A stretch of 64,000 bases of DNA from Pseudomonas sp. St316. GTDB taxonomy: Bacteria > Pseudomonadota > Gammaproteobacteria > Pseudomonadales > Pseudomonadaceae. The position numbers were made by a program, and so were the translations under genes. The stretch lies in NCBI RefSeq assembly GCF_018325905.1, contig NZ_AP021901.1, positions 3,162,001 through 3,226,000 on the forward strand, in the 5' to 3' direction. Below are positions 11,679 to 20,705 of this stretch, in pieces (the first letter of the stretch is position 1; every line of letters begins with the position of its first letter). The notes beneath the pieces were generated by a model that ran no database searches, was not told the DNA's origin, and worked only from the letters and a program-made list of their open reading frames with translations.

Positions 11679-13250
11679 TCATTGTCTGGCCGATTTTCCC
11701 AGTGACTTAGCCACCAGCTGTTCGTAAAGCTCGGCGTAGGGTTCCACGGCCTTGCACCAGTTGAACGGCGCCGACATGGCCCGGCAGCGCATGGCGTTGA
11801 GCAGATCGGGGAACTCGAAGACCTTGAAGGCCCGGCTCAAGGCCTGTTTGTAGCTTTCCACGGTGGACTCATCGAACAGAAAACCGGTGATGCCGTCTTC
11901 GATGGTGTCCGCCAGGCCTCCGGTATTGCGCGCCACCGGCAGTGAGCCGAAGCGCTGGGCGTACATCTGGCTCAAGCCGCAGGGCTCGTAGCGCGACGGC
12001 ATCAGCAGGAAATCGCTGCCGGCGAACATCCGCCGCGCATCGGTTTCGTTGAAGCCGATACGTACGCCGATGCGTCCGGGGAAGCGCAGCGCCAGTTCAC
12101 GCATGGCCTGTTCTTCCTCCGGTTCGCCACGGCCGATGATGGCGATCTGGCCGCCGGACTCGACGATAAACTCGGCGACCGCTTCGGTCAGGTCCAGGCC
12201 TTTCTGGTAGACCAGGCGCGAAACTACGGCGAACAGCGGGCCAGTGGAGTCGTCGAGGCCAAACAGCTCACGCACATGGGACGCATTGACCGCCTTGCCT
12301 TCCCAGTCGCCCATGGCGAACTGACGGAACAGGTGGGTGTCGGTGGCCGAGTCCCAGCTTTCATCGATACCGTTGGGAATGCCGCTGAGCAAACCCTGGT
12401 GGGTCTTGGCAGCGAGGAAACCGTCGAGCCCGCAGCCAAACGCCGGGGTGGTGATCTCCTGGGCGTAGGTGGCGCTGACGGTGGTGATATGGCTGGAGTA
12501 GGCCATCCCGGCCTTGAGGAACGACAGTTTGCCGTAGAACTCCATGCCTTCTTGTTGCAGGGCGTGTTCGGGGATACCCAGCTCCGGGCAGGACGCCAAG
12601 CTGACGACGCCCTGGTAGGCCAGGTTGTGAATGGTAAACAGGGTCGGGGTGCGTTGCCCGCGCCAGTGCATATAGGCCGGCGCCAGCCCAGCTGGCCAGT
12701 CGTGGGCGTGGACCAGGTCCGGGCACCAGTGGATCTGCGCGAGGTTGGCGGCGATGTCGGCCGCGGCCAGGCCCAGGCGGGCGAAGCGAATGTGGTTGTC
12801 GGGCCAGTCGCGACCGTTGTTGGCACCGTAGGGGGAGCCTTCGCGGGCAAACAGTTCCGGGCAGATCAGGACGTAGATCACCAGGCCGTCGGCCATGTCC
12901 ATGCGCCCGATCTTGCAGGGCGGCAGCGCTGCGTGGCCGCCCAGTTCGCCGATAATGTGGATCGGATTGCCGCTGTTCATCACTTGCGGATAACCGGGGA
13001 TCAGCACCCGGACATCATGCAGCCCGGCCATGGCCCGGGGCAGTGCGGAGGAGACATCGCCCAGGCCGCCGGTCTTTACCAGGTCGGCGATTTCCGAGGT
13101 AACGAACAATACTTTCTTGCGGTTGGGATTCTGTCGAACGACGGGGAGCAGTGCCTTGCCGCCGGTGGCCAGCACCGGAGCCGTTGGCGATTCGGCCGCC
13201 GGCGGTAATTGAGAACGGACTTGTTGTGGTTCCAAGGCAGCACTGATCAT
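11679..13250 (-). CDS. glgA: Glycogen (starch) synthase GlgA
   Basis: GT5 glycosyltransferase that extends alpha-1,4-glucan from a nucleotide-glucose donor; first gene of the glucan/trehalose operon. Of 523 residues, KTGGLGDV (59-66) is the donor-binding motif of the N-terminal Rossmann domain; HDWPAGLAP and the C-terminal PSRYEPCGLSQMYAQ with NTGGLADT complete the active site. I chose the ATG at 13248-13250 because GGGAG lies 7 bp upstream. A longer frame runs to 13334, but the extra 28 residues (MCAWPQDLAN and on) are not GlgA-like. The first 40 residues are variable and Pro/Ala-rich before the conserved core. No glgC is in the window, so the donor (ADP- or UDP-glucose) cannot be inferred here. 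Confidence 0.95.
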   Translation of the reverse strand: MISAALEPQQVRSQLPPAAESPTAPVLATGGKALLPVVRQNPNRKKVLFVTSEIADLVKTGGLGDVSSALPRAMAGLHDVRVLIPGYPQVMNSGNPIHIIGELGGHAALPPCKIGRMDMADGLVIYVLICPELFAREGSPYGANNGRDWPDNHIRFARLGLAAADIAANLAQIHWCPDLVHAHDWPAGLAPAYMHWRGQRTPTLFTIHNLAYQGVVSLASCPELGIPEHALQQEGMEFYGKLSFLKAGMAYSSHITTVSATYAQEITTPAFGCGLDGFLAAKTHQGLLSGIPNGIDESWDSATDTHLFRQFAMGDWEGKAVNASHVRELFGLDDSTGPLFAVVSRLVYQKGLDLTEAVAEFIVESGGQIAIIGRGEPEEEQAMRELALRFPGRIGVRIGFNETDARRMFAGSDFLLMPSRYEPCGLSQMYAQRFGSLPVARNTGGLADTIEDGITGFLFDESTVESYKQALSRAFKVFEFPDLLNAMRCRAMSAPFNWCKAVEPYAELYEQLVAKSLGKSARQ

Positions 13251-13867
13251 AAATATCTCCCATTTTCTCGATCTGTTTCCGGCAAGCGCCAGAGCTGTTG
13301 TTTCATTGGCCAAATCCTGCGGCCAGGCGCACAAGCGCTACGCAAGGAAAGCGAACGGCTACCCAACGCGGCGAAGCGAATCAGCTGAAGGAGCTGTTGC
13401 AATGACTAGTGCAAGGACTGCACCAGCCGCGATTGCCCTACCTCTAACCTGACCTGTCGCCGTTGCGAAAAGTTTCGACTTTTTTTCGTCTGGATGACCG
13501 GTTGGTTTTCCCCACGGTTAGGCAGTCTAGGTCAGAACTTAGAGCGGTGCGGCTCGGTTCGTCGCATTGTCCGACAATCACGTTTTTTAGCGGCAATGTC
13601 TTACACGACGAAGTGGAATACGCACCGACGAAGTGCAGTTTTCTGAAAACAAAAAGGTGTAAGGGGAGAGCGTTGTCTCATCGGCGTGCGCGATGGAATG
13701 GCGCGATGCACCATTGGAGGGCGGCTGGCATAGAGGCGTTTTAGTGGCCAATAAAATACAAGGCCTCTTGCTCGCGATAGCGGTGTGCCAGTCACCAACC
13801 TTGCAACTGATCCTCTGCTATCGCGAGCAAGCTCGCTCCCACAAGGGGAGGTGTGGATGCTCCAGTT
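13251..13867. other. 617-bp upstream region of glgA with one REP pair
   Basis: There is no convincing gene. REP half-sites lie at about 13769-13783 and 13820-13846. On the minus strand, CTAGACT at 13524-13530 resembles a stationary-phase (RpoS-type) -10 box (CTATACT), which would give a leader of about 270 nt for glgA. The match is weak and unsupported by a clear -35. The remaining sequence is unremarkable apart from short T-runs. Confidence 0.4.
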
Positions 13868-14830
13868 TCAGCCCGCCGGTGTCAGCAGCCGAATCGGCTG
13901 CCCCGCCGCCCAGGCCAGCAGGTCTTCGATCATCAGGGAATAGAACCGCTGGTAATTCTGTCGGCTGACGTAACCCACATGAGGCGTGGCCAGTACGTTG
14001 TCCAGGGTTCGGAACGGATGGGCCGCGGGCAAGGGTTCCTGGGCGAATACGTCCAGGGCGGCGCCGGCCAGGCGCTTGTGCTGCAGCGCATCGATCAGGG
14101 CGGTTTCATCGACGATCGGCCCGCGGGAGGTGTTGACCAGCAGCGCCTCGGGTTTCATCCAGGCCAAGGCCTGGGCATCCACCAGGCCGCGGGTGCGTTC
14201 GCCGAGCACCAGGTGGATCGAAAGAATATCGGCCTGCTCGAACAATGCCTGCTTGCTGACGTAGGTCACGCCCACTTCGGCGGCGCGTTCGGCGCGAAGG
14301 TTCTGGCTCCAGGCGATGACCCGCATGCCAAACACCTGGCCGAACTGCGCTACCCGCGTACCGATGCTGCCCAGGCCGAGGATCGCCAGCGTCTTGCCGT
14401 GCAGGTCGCCGCCCAAGCCCTGCTGCCACAGGCCGGCGCGCAGGGCGTTGGCCTCCTGCACCAGGTTGCGGGTCAGGGCCATGATCAGTGCCCAGGTCAG
14501 TTCGGGCGTGGCGTGTTTATAGCTGTCGGTGCCACACACCTGGATACCCAGCTCGGCGGCAGCCTTCAGGTCCAGGGCGGCATTGCGCATGCCGCCGGTG
14601 AGCAACAGCTTGAGATTGGGCAGGCGGCGCAGCAGGCCTTCGTCGAACACGGTGCGTTCGCGCATCACGCAGATCACCTCGAAGCGCTGCAAACGTTCGG
14701 CAAGGGTGTCTCGGTCGGCGGGGTAATCGTGGAGAAACGTCACCTGGCCGACACTGTCCAGCGCCGACCAATCCACCACGCCGCGTGCCACATCTTGCCA
14801 ATCGTCTATCACCGCTATTTGCACCGCCAT
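13868..14830 (-). CDS. D-2-hydroxyacid dehydrogenase family protein
   Basis: NAD(P)-dependent oxidoreductase of the D-isomer-specific 2-hydroxyacid dehydrogenase family (320 aa), which interconverts 2-oxo acids and D-2-hydroxy acids. The nucleotide-binding motif GLGSIGTRVAQFG is near 178-190. The substrate/active-site region includes VNTSRGPIVDE near 236-246 (catalytic Arg), AQEPLP near 272 (Glu) and TPHVGY near 291 (catalytic His). The sequence cannot separate phosphoglycerate dehydrogenase-like from glyoxylate/hydroxypyruvate reductase-like members, but it has no ACT domain. It lies 11 bp downstream of the alpha/beta-hydrolase gene on the same strand, so the two are probably one transcript. 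Confidence 0.88.
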   Translation of the reverse strand: MAVQIAVIDDWQDVARGVVDWSALDSVGQVTFLHDYPADRDTLAERLQRFEVICVMRERTVFDEGLLRRLPNLKLLLTGGMRNAALDLKAAAELGIQVCGTDSYKHATPELTWALIMALTRNLVQEANALRAGLWQQGLGGDLHGKTLAILGLGSIGTRVAQFGQVFGMRVIAWSQNLRAERAAEVGVTYVSKQALFEQADILSIHLVLGERTRGLVDAQALAWMKPEALLVNTSRGPIVDETALIDALQHKRLAGAALDVFAQEPLPAAHPFRTLDNVLATPHVGYVSRQNYQRFYSLMIEDLLAWAAGQPIRLLTPAG

Positions 14831-14841
14831 GGAACACCTCG

Positions 14842-15879
14842 TCAGGGAATGGGTTTGTCCAGCCAGCCGAGCAAGGCCTTATGGAACCGATCCGGCTCTT
14901 CCATCTGCGGGGCATGCCCCAGATTGGGGAACTCCACCAGGGTCGAGCGGGGAATCAGCCTGGCGGCCTGCTTGCCCAACACCTCGTAGTGGCCCAGCGT
15001 GGCCTTTACCGTCGGCGGCGCGATATCGCTGCCGATGGCGGTGGTGTCCGAGGTGCCGATCAGCAGCAGGGTGGGTACCGTCAGGTCCTTGAATTCGTAA
15101 TAGACCGGCTGAGTGAAGATCATGTCGTAGATCAGCGCCGAGTTCCACGCCACTTGCGTATGACCCGGACCCTGGTTCAAGCCGGCGAGCATGTCTACCC
15201 AGCGCTCGAACTCAGGTTTCCAGCGGCCGGCGTAATAGGTCGTGCGCTCGTAGTTGCGAATACCCTCGGCGTCGACTTTCAGCTCCCGCGCGTACCATTG
15301 GTCCACGGTGCGATAGGGTACGCCCAAGGCTTTCCAGTCTTCCAGGCCAATGGGGTTGACCATCGCCAGGCGTTCGACCTCGTCGGGAAACTGCAAGGCG
15401 TAGCGGGTGGCGAGCATGCCGCCGGTGGAGTGACCGAGGATGACGGCTTTGTGTATGCCGAGGGCCTTGAGCAAGGCCTGGGTGTTACTCGCCAGTTGCT
15501 GGAAGCTGTACTGGTAATGCTCGGGTTTGCTCGATGTGCAGAAGCCAACCTGGTCCGCTGCGATGACCCGGTATCCGGTTTCGCTGAGCACCTTGATCGA
15601 ATCGCCCCAGGTGGCGGCGCAGAAATTCTTGCCGTGCATCAACACCACTGTGCGGCCATTGACCTTGCCTTGGGCCGGCACGTCCATATAGCCCATCTGC
15701 AACGCCTGCCCTTGGGACTCAAAGGCGAAGTGCTTGAGGGTATAGGGGTATTCGAAGCCCTCCAACTGCGCTCCATACGCCGGGCCTTCGGGCAGGCTGG
15801 CGGCCTGGGCGAACAGAGGCAGGGCGGCGGTGAGGAACAGGCTGGGCAACCGGCGCGCAGTGGTGCGGGGCATGGTCAA
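14842..15879 (-). CDS. Secreted alpha/beta-hydrolase
   Basis: Serine hydrolase of the alpha/beta fold (345 aa) with a clear Sec signal peptide (hydrophobic residues 10-26 ending AQA), so it acts in the periplasm or outside. VVLMHGKNF carries the oxyanion-hole His-Gly; GHSTGGML contains the nucleophile Ser in a G-x-S-x-G elbow; LLIGTSDTTA offers the Asp and NLGHAPQMEEP the His. The substrate is unknown; the pattern fits esterases or haloperoxidase-like hydrolases, and proline iminopeptidase-like activity cannot be excluded. It probably forms a two-gene unit with the downstream dehydrogenase, suggesting ester hydrolysis and then hydroxyacid oxidation, though that link is inference. Confidence 0.86.
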   Translation of the reverse strand: MTMPRTTARRLPSLFLTAALPLFAQAASLPEGPAYGAQLEGFEYPYTLKHFAFESQGQALQMGYMDVPAQGKVNGRTVVLMHGKNFCAATWGDSIKVLSETGYRVIAADQVGFCTSSKPEHYQYSFQQLASNTQALLKALGIHKAVILGHSTGGMLATRYALQFPDEVERLAMVNPIGLEDWKALGVPYRTVDQWYARELKVDAEGIRNYERTTYYAGRWKPEFERWVDMLAGLNQGPGHTQVAWNSALIYDMIFTQPVYYEFKDLTVPTLLLIGTSDTTAIGSDIAPPTVKATLGHYEVLGKQAARLIPRSTLVEFPNLGHAPQMEEPDRFHKALLGWLDKPIP

Positions 15880-15958
15880 TCTCCTTGTGGCCGCAGCCGA
15901 TCCTGGCGCGACCCGATTATGGCGACATTAACCACAGGCAACCGAACAGCCCGAACGT

Positions 15959-16393
15959 TCAGTCCATCCAGCCCAATGTCGCCAGGGCGAGAACGCCATA
16001 GCGCAAACCCTTGGCAAGGCTCACGAGCAGCAGGAAACGCCGCCACGGCTCGCCCATCACCCCGGCCACCAGGGTCAACGGATCACCGATGATCGGCAGC
16101 CAGCTGAGCAGCAGTGACCAGTGGCCCAGGCGTTGGTAATGCACGCGAGCCTTGTCCAGGTGGGCCGGGCTGACCGGAAACCAGCGCCGATCCTTGAAGT
16201 GCTCCAGCCTTGTGCCCAGCCACCAGTTCACCAGCGAGCCCAGGACATTGCCCAGCGTGGCAACGGCCAGCAACAGCCAGATCAGATGGCGTTCGCTGAG
16301 CAACAAGCCAACCAACACTGCCTCCGATTGCAACGGCAACAAGGTCGCCGCGCCGAAAGCCGCCAGGAACAAGCCGATATAGGCTTCGCCCAT
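15959..16393 (-). CDS. YqaA-type small membrane protein (DedA/SNARE-associated superfamily)
   Basis: A 144-residue integral membrane protein with about four hydrophobic segments and the SNARE-associated/DedA-like pattern: an N-terminal re-entrant-looking stretch (LLPLQSEAVLVGLLL) and a GDPLTLVAGVMGEPWRRF motif near 100-118 typical of YqaA. The family is thought to take part in lipid or small-molecule flipping and membrane homeostasis. Its ATG overlaps the stop of the upstream DUF411 gene (TGATG), so the two are co-translated. Confidence 0.8.
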   Translation of the reverse strand: MGEAYIGLFLAAFGAATLLPLQSEAVLVGLLLSERHLIWLLLAVATLGNVLGSLVNWWLGTRLEHFKDRRWFPVSPAHLDKARVHYQRLGHWSLLLSWLPIIGDPLTLVAGVMGEPWRRFLLLVSLAKGLRYGVLALATLGWMD

Positions 16394-16839
16394 CAGTGGG
16401 CCGGGTAATCCGCCACTACGGTTTGGGTCCCGTCTTTCTTCAGGCCGATGACTTGGTAGGCATCGCTCATGCCATCCATTTCCATGCCGGGTGAGCCCAT
16501 GGGCATGCCCGGCGCGGCTACGCCGAGCAAGTCATCGCGCTTGCTCAGCGCCAGCACCTGGTCGGCCGGGACATGGCCTTCGACGAATTTGCCGTTGATC
16601 TCGGCGGTGTGGCAGGAACGCAGATTCGGCGCCACGCCCAGGCGTTGCTTGACCGAACTCATGTCGGCCTCGACATGGTCGTTGACCTTGAAGCCGTTTG
16701 CTTGCAGATGCGAGATCCACTTTTTGCAGCAGCCGCAATTGGCATCGCGGTGTACATCGATGGTGACGGGTTCGGCGGCCTGGGCCAGGGTGGTCATGAA
16801 CAGGGCGCTCAAGGCGAGCAGGTGCAGAGGATGGGCCAT
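16393..16839 (-). CDS. DUF411 periplasmic metal-binding protein
   Basis: Small secreted protein (148 aa) of the DUF411 type. A Sec signal peptide (LLALSALFMTTLAQAAE) is followed by VDVHRDANCGCCKKW-like sequence, where the CGCC cluster is the expected metal-binding site. HTAEINGKFVEGHVPADQV and GMPMGSPGMEMDG (Met-rich) are characteristic. Members are linked to copper or other soft-metal handling, often near copper resistance genes; that role is inferred from the Cys/Met content. I placed the start at the ATG at 16837-16839, because the signal peptide begins there; the open frame runs 52 codons further upstream without signal-like features. It is co-translated with the YqaA-type gene. Confidence 0.83.
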   Translation of the reverse strand: MAHPLHLLALSALFMTTLAQAAEPVTIDVHRDANCGCCKKWISHLQANGFKVNDHVEADMSSVKQRLGVAPNLRSCHTAEINGKFVEGHVPADQVLALSKRDDLLGVAAPGMPMGSPGMEMDGMSDAYQVIGLKKDGTQTVVADYPAH

Positions 16840-16954
16840 GGGGGTGGTCTCGTGTCGAACGGTTTGGAGGGAGGATAACAGAGTAGCGAGCGCGAGCTGA
16901 CGGGGGGCTGAGGCGGGGATTACAGAATTGTCAGGTTGCAAGGGCGGATAAGTC

Positions 16955-17236
16955 ATGCGGGAGCGAATTGCTCGCGATTGCAGTGTGTCAGTCACAACTT
17001 TGCAACTGTTGCGCCGCTATCGCGAGCAAGCTCGCTCCCACAATTGGATCGGAGTACGACCGGTAGAGCCAGGTCGGCGGTTAGGCCGTCTTCGCGAGCA
17101 AGCTCGCTCCCACAATTGGATCGGAGTACGACCGGTAGAGCCAGGTCGGCTGTTAGGCCGTCTTCGCGAGCAGGCTCGCTCCCACAATTGGATCGGAGTA
17201 CGACCGGTAGAATCAGGTCGGCTGTCAGGCCGCCTC
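16955..17236. repeat. REP array with 72-bp tandem unit
   Basis: After a degenerate REP at 16955-16980, three direct copies of a 72-bp unit (REP half plus an ATTGGATCGGAGTACGACC-type spacer) start at 17021, 17093 and 17165. The units differ by only a few bases. The array sits in the 753-bp gap between the DUF411 gene and the chemoreceptor; no gene is seen. Confidence 0.9.
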
Positions 17237-17269
17237 GCGGTGGACGTTGATCTCGGCGCCCCGTTAACC

Positions 17270-17480
17270 ACGATGGCCGAACGCAGGCATTGCGTAGTGG
17301 GCATCCCGGCATGGATGCCGGGATAGCCGCGCTGGACCATGGATGGTCCTTCGCGGCGGGCCCACGGAGCAATGCCTTCGTTCGGGCATGCCGAGCCTAA
17401 GCGAGGCACCGAGTGGTGGGGCAAAGCGTTTTTGGTTACTTTTGGCGCTTTTCCAAAAGTGACCCGCCGTAAGGGCGGAA
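17270..17480. repeat. Hairpin-rich repeated element (possible MITE or relic)
   Basis: About 210 bp with stacked inverted repeats: a 10-bp perfect stem ATCCCGGCAT/ATGCCGGGAT near 17301-17322, GGACCA/TGGTCC near 17334-17350, ATGCC/GGCAT near 17372-17391, and TTTTGG/CCAAAA near 17440-17458. From general knowledge, similar sequence is scattered in fluorescent pseudomonads. No transposase is present. Confidence 0.5.
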
Positions 17481-17548
17481 CCCTAAGTAGCCGTTACCGC
17501 AGCAACGGATATGCACCCGATCAACAAAACCCTGATCGACTGTCAGGC

Positions 17549-17579
17549 CGCTATCGCGAGCAAGCTCGCTCCCACAGGA
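17549..17579. repeat. Single REP at the 3' end of the chemoreceptor gene
   Basis: One standard REP palindrome lies 14 bp beyond the stop codon of the minus-strand chemoreceptor, a position typical of REPs acting as mRNA 3'-end structures. Confidence 0.75.
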
Positions 17580-17592
17580 AAATAGAGGCGCT

Positions 17593-19587
17593 TCAGCGAA
17601 CCTTGAACCGCCCCATGATCGCATTCACCCGGCTGTTGGCATCCAGCAGTTGCCGGGTGTTGTTTTCGCTGGCCAGGCCGCTTTCCACCAGTTCCTCCAC
17701 CATGTGGCGGATTTGCACCATGCTGCGATTGATCTCCTCGGTCACCGCGCTCTGTTGCTCGGCGGCGGTGGCGATCTGGGTGCTCAGGCTGTTGATCTGG
17801 CTGACGGAGCCGGCCATTTCGTCCAGGCCCGAGTTGACCCGGGAGGTTGCATCGGCGGCCGACTGGCAGCTGGCCTGGGTGTTTTCCATGGCCGAGACCG
17901 ACGAACTCACGCCTTGGGTCAGGCGAGTCAGCATTTCGTTGATTTCCGACGTGCTGGCCTGAGTGCGGGCGGCGAGGGCGCGTACTTCGTCGGCCACCAC
18001 GGCAAAACCGCGGCCTTGCTCACCGGCCCGGGCGGCCTCGATGGCGGCGTTGAGGGCCAGCAGGTTGGTCTGCCCGGCAATGGCACCGATGACGCCGAGA
18101 ATCTCGGTGATGCGCTGGGCGTCCTGCTGCATGCTCTCGACCTTGCGGGTCGCGCTGGACACTTCGTCGATCAGCGCGACGACGCTGTTGGACGCCTCGC
18201 CGACCACCACGCGGGAGCGGTCGGCATGCTCGTTGGCGCGCTGGGTGAACGCGGCGGTCTCGGCGGCATTTTGCGCGACGCTTTCGGCCGTGGAGCTCAT
18301 TTCGGTAATGGCGGTCACAGTCTGGTCGGTTTCCGAGGCGTGGCGCATCAGGATCTCGCTGGTGTGGGCCGAGGTCCGCTGCAGGTTTTCCAGGCTCGAG
18401 GCCATGGCGCCGGTGGCCTGGGTGACTTCGCCAATCATGTTCTGCAGGTAGGCGATGAAACCGTTGACCGAATGACCGATGGCGCCCAGTTCGTCTTCGG
18501 CGCGAATGATAATGCGCCGGGTCAGGTCGGCATCGCCAGTGGACAAGGCGTCGATGTTGCCCTTGAGAATCTTCATGCGGTTAGTCAATTGACGGATCGC
18601 GTACAGCTGCAGCAGCACCAGCAGGATCACCATCGGGATTTGTAACAGGCTCAGCGTGTTCAACACGTCGTCGCGCTGGGCGGTGATCAGCCGGGTTGGC
18701 AACGCGGTCGCCAGGAACCACGGCGAACCTTCGATAGGGCGCATGAAGAAAGTGCTGGCCACGCCATTGTTGTCGAATTCGACCCGTTGCAGCGACTGGT
18801 CACGGTGGGCCAGGCCGGCCTGGACCTGGGCGGCGAATGGCGAGCTGGCGGCCAGTTCGCTGATGTTTTTCAGGACGATGGGGCCGTTGATGCGCGAGCT
18901 GTTGCTGATGATTTTGCCGTCGCCTTCGACGATCAGCATCTCGGCGCTCAGATCGGCTTCCTTGCGCGCCACCAGGTCATTGAAGAAACCCAGGGTCACG
19001 TCGATGGTGGAAACGCCGTAAGGCACGCCGTTCTTCTGGATGGCCATGGCGCAGTTGGTGCGTGGTTCGGCGCTGGCATCGTCCTTATAGGCGGCGGCCC
19101 AGGCGCACTTGCCAGGAGGAGTGGCCATGCCGCCCTTGTGCCAGGGTTGTTCGTAGTAGTTCGGTGCGGCGTCACTGTTCCAGAAGGTATTGACCACCAG
19201 CTTGCCGGAGGCATCGCGGTGCCAGAACGTACTGAACTTGCTGCGCCCCTCGGCGCGCTGGTTCGGCAGTGGCCAGATCCCGCCGCCGAACACTTTCAGT
19301 TCGCCGTACTGGTCCACCAGCCCGGGCAGGACCTTGTCGATGGCATCGCTGTCGAGCAACGGGATGGTCTGGGTGATGCTGCGTTGCTGGGCCTGCACCT
19401 TGTTCAGCTCGCCCTGGATCTGCCCGGCGACCTCGCCAATGCGGTTGAGGACCACCTGCTCTTCGGTATGGCGCAGCTTGGGCGCGACGAGGTAGCTGAT
19501 GCCCACGACCGTCAGGATGGACAACACCAGGATGAATAGAACCAGGAACAGTGTGTAGCGGGCCTGAATCGTTCGGAATGCGGGCAT
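17593..19587 (-). CDS. Methyl-accepting chemotaxis protein with periplasmic double-Cache-like domain
   Basis: Transmembrane chemoreceptor (664 aa). TM1 spans about residues 11-34. A periplasmic domain of about 275 residues (40-315) has the aromatic- and Gly-rich layout of a dCache sensor ([42 protein letters not shown]). TM2 spans about 315-338 and is followed by HAMP. The cytoplasmic signalling domain has the conserved hairpin tip [17 protein letters not shown] near residue 520. The C-terminus lacks a CheR-binding pentapeptide. I chose the ATG at 19585-19587; 68 extra in-frame codons upstream have no membrane features. The ligand is unknown; dCache receptors bind amino acids, amines or organic acids. 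The gene stands alone, as most pseudomonad chemoreceptors do. Confidence 0.92.
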   Translation of the reverse strand: MPAFRTIQARYTLFLVLFILVLSILTVVGISYLVAPKLRHTEEQVVLNRIGEVAGQIQGELNKVQAQQRSITQTIPLLDSDAIDKVLPGLVDQYGELKVFGGGIWPLPNQRAEGRSKFSTFWHRDASGKLVVNTFWNSDAAPNYYEQPWHKGGMATPPGKCAWAAAYKDDASAEPRTNCAMAIQKNGVPYGVSTIDVTLGFFNDLVARKEADLSAEMLIVEGDGKIISNSSRINGPIVLKNISELAASSPFAAQVQAGLAHRDQSLQRVEFDNNGVASTFFMRPIEGSPWFLATALPTRLITAQRDDVLNTLSLLQIPMVILLVLLQLYAIRQLTNRMKILKGNIDALSTGDADLTRRIIIRAEDELGAIGHSVNGFIAYLQNMIGEVTQATGAMASSLENLQRTSAHTSEILMRHASETDQTVTAITEMSSTAESVAQNAAETAAFTQRANEHADRSRVVVGEASNSVVALIDEVSSATRKVESMQQDAQRITEILGVIGAIAGQTNLLALNAAIEAARAGEQGRGFAVVADEVRALAARTQASTSEINEMLTRLTQGVSSSVSAMENTQASCQSAADATSRVNSGLDEMAGSVSQINSLSTQIATAAEQQSAVTEEINRSMVQIRHMVEELVESGLASENNTRQLLDANSRVNAIMGRFKVR

Positions 19588-19837
19588 GGGGGTGGGTCCT
19601 TGCACAGAGGCGTCTTTCAAGGGCAATTGGTATGAACGTACCAATTTGTATCGGCTCGTCCGTGCCAAGCTTGAATGCCATGCATCTTCAGGGCTGACGG
19701 TTCGTGCTGGTAGTGACCATAGGCTAACAGGCGAGTGGGCTGTACCATGGGGCGCCCGTGCGCTGCCCATCGCCGCTCGATCCGGCGTCATCCCGACAGG
19801 CCCGGGCTACAGAACGGAAACATTCAGGAAATTGGCA

Positions 19838-20026
19838 ATGACTCATTCACAACGTTTGAAATACTCGATTCTGATCGTCCTCGTCGTCCTGGCAATCATG
19901 CTTGGACTGTCGTGGATGCAGGGCAAGGGCATGATCAGCGAGCAGCTGTTTCAATACATCGCCATCGCCGTGGCGGTCATCGTGGTGGTGATCAACGGTG
20001 TGATGCGGCGCAAGGTCAAGTCCTGA
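19838..20026 (+). CDS. Small membrane protein, 62 residues
   Basis: A 62-residue hydrophobic protein with two predicted transmembrane helices (about 10-27 and 39-55) joined by a short polar loop (QGKGMISEQ) and ending in a basic tail (RRKVKS). The ATG has AGGA 9 bp upstream. A longer open frame runs 84 codons further upstream, but the extra sequence overlaps the chemoreceptor promoter region and has no ribosome-binding site at its start. I do not recognise a named family. The next gene is convergent, so it is monocistronic. Confidence 0.7.
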   Translation: MTHSQRLKYSILIVLVVLAIMLGLSWMQGKGMISEQLFQYIAIAVAVIVVVINGVMRRKVKS

Positions 20027-20035
20027 GCGCCGGCT

Positions 20036-20416
20036 TCAATCTTCGGCCAGGAGCACGGCTATCGCACTGGGGTGCAGGCAGTAGCTTTTATCCGGGTTGA
20101 GGGTGACGACGCCCTCGCTGCACAGGCGCTTCAACACCTCGCGCACGCTGAGAAAGGACAATGGAATGTCCAGCCCCAACAACTGGCTGTGTACCCCGCG
20201 AACGCCCAGGCTGCGGTTTTCGTTGGCGGCCTTGAGCAGCGCGTCGATGACCTTGAGGCGAATCAGGCTGGTCCTGAGCCCGAAGCTCTTGAGCAAGCGC
20301 CTGATGTGGTCGTTGCCGCCTCGCTCTGCCGATTTGTCGAATACACGGTGGGGGGCGTTCAGCGAGACGCCGGTCGCCCTTGGCTTGCCCTCCATGGGCA
20401 GTTGCGCGTTACGCAT
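20036..20416 (-). CDS. Fur-like winged-helix protein without metal-binding half
   Basis: A 126-residue protein whose residues 35-105 (RRLLKSFGLRTSLIRLKVID through LKRLCSEGVVTLNPDKSYCL) match the N-terminal winged-helix of Fur-family regulators. It lacks the C-terminal His/Cys-rich dimerisation and metal-sensing domain, having only one Cys and one His near the end. Similar pseudomonad proteins are often labelled Fe2+/Zn2+ uptake regulation protein, but this copy cannot bind metal in the Fur way. It may be a DNA-binding protein answering another signal or a protein-protein adaptor. A good AAGGAG site precedes the ATG. Confidence 0.75.
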   Translation of the reverse strand: MRNAQLPMEGKPRATGVSLNAPHRVFDKSAERGGNDHIRRLLKSFGLRTSLIRLKVIDALLKAANENRSLGVRGVHSQLLGLDIPLSFLSVREVLKRLCSEGVVTLNPDKSYCLHPSAIAVLLAED

Positions 20417-20562
20417 GCAAAAACTCCTTACCAGCCTGATCAGAAAAGGTCACGGATACTCTCCTGTAATAGGACGAACGAGGACGCACAATCATGAGGG
20501 CCATGATGTGAAAAAAATGCCTTTGCTGCGTCAAACACCCGCGTTCAACAGGCTGCCAGCCA

Positions 20563-20586
20563 TTAATTTTTTTTCATCCGGTTCGT
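20563..20586 (+). promoter_or_regulatory. Candidate PvdS iron-starvation box upstream of pvdQ
   Basis: TTAAT at 20563-20567, then 16 bp, then CGT at 20584-20586. The PvdS-dependent iron-starvation box is TAAAT-N16/17-CGT, so this is one mismatch from consensus with the correct spacing. It lies 120 bp upstream of the chosen pvdQ start. The region is AT-rich, so chance is possible. Confidence 0.45.
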
Positions 20587-20705
20587 TTTCAAGGTAGGCA
20601 CATTCCGGTTCTGCACGCGGTATGTGATTTCCCAGGCGGGCCGAGTGTTTGTCTACTGTCGCACCGGTAGCCGTCCTGGTTTCTGAAGCTTTATCAGGAG
20701 TGAAC

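Noticed and set aside
13463..13744. 93-residue open frame upstream of glgA
   Set aside because: No ribosome-binding site, unusual codon use and no homology-like pattern; crosses the probable promoter region.
19586..19837. Longer N-terminus for the 62-residue membrane protein
   Set aside because: The extra 84 codons lack a ribosome-binding site and read through the chemoreceptor's upstream region.
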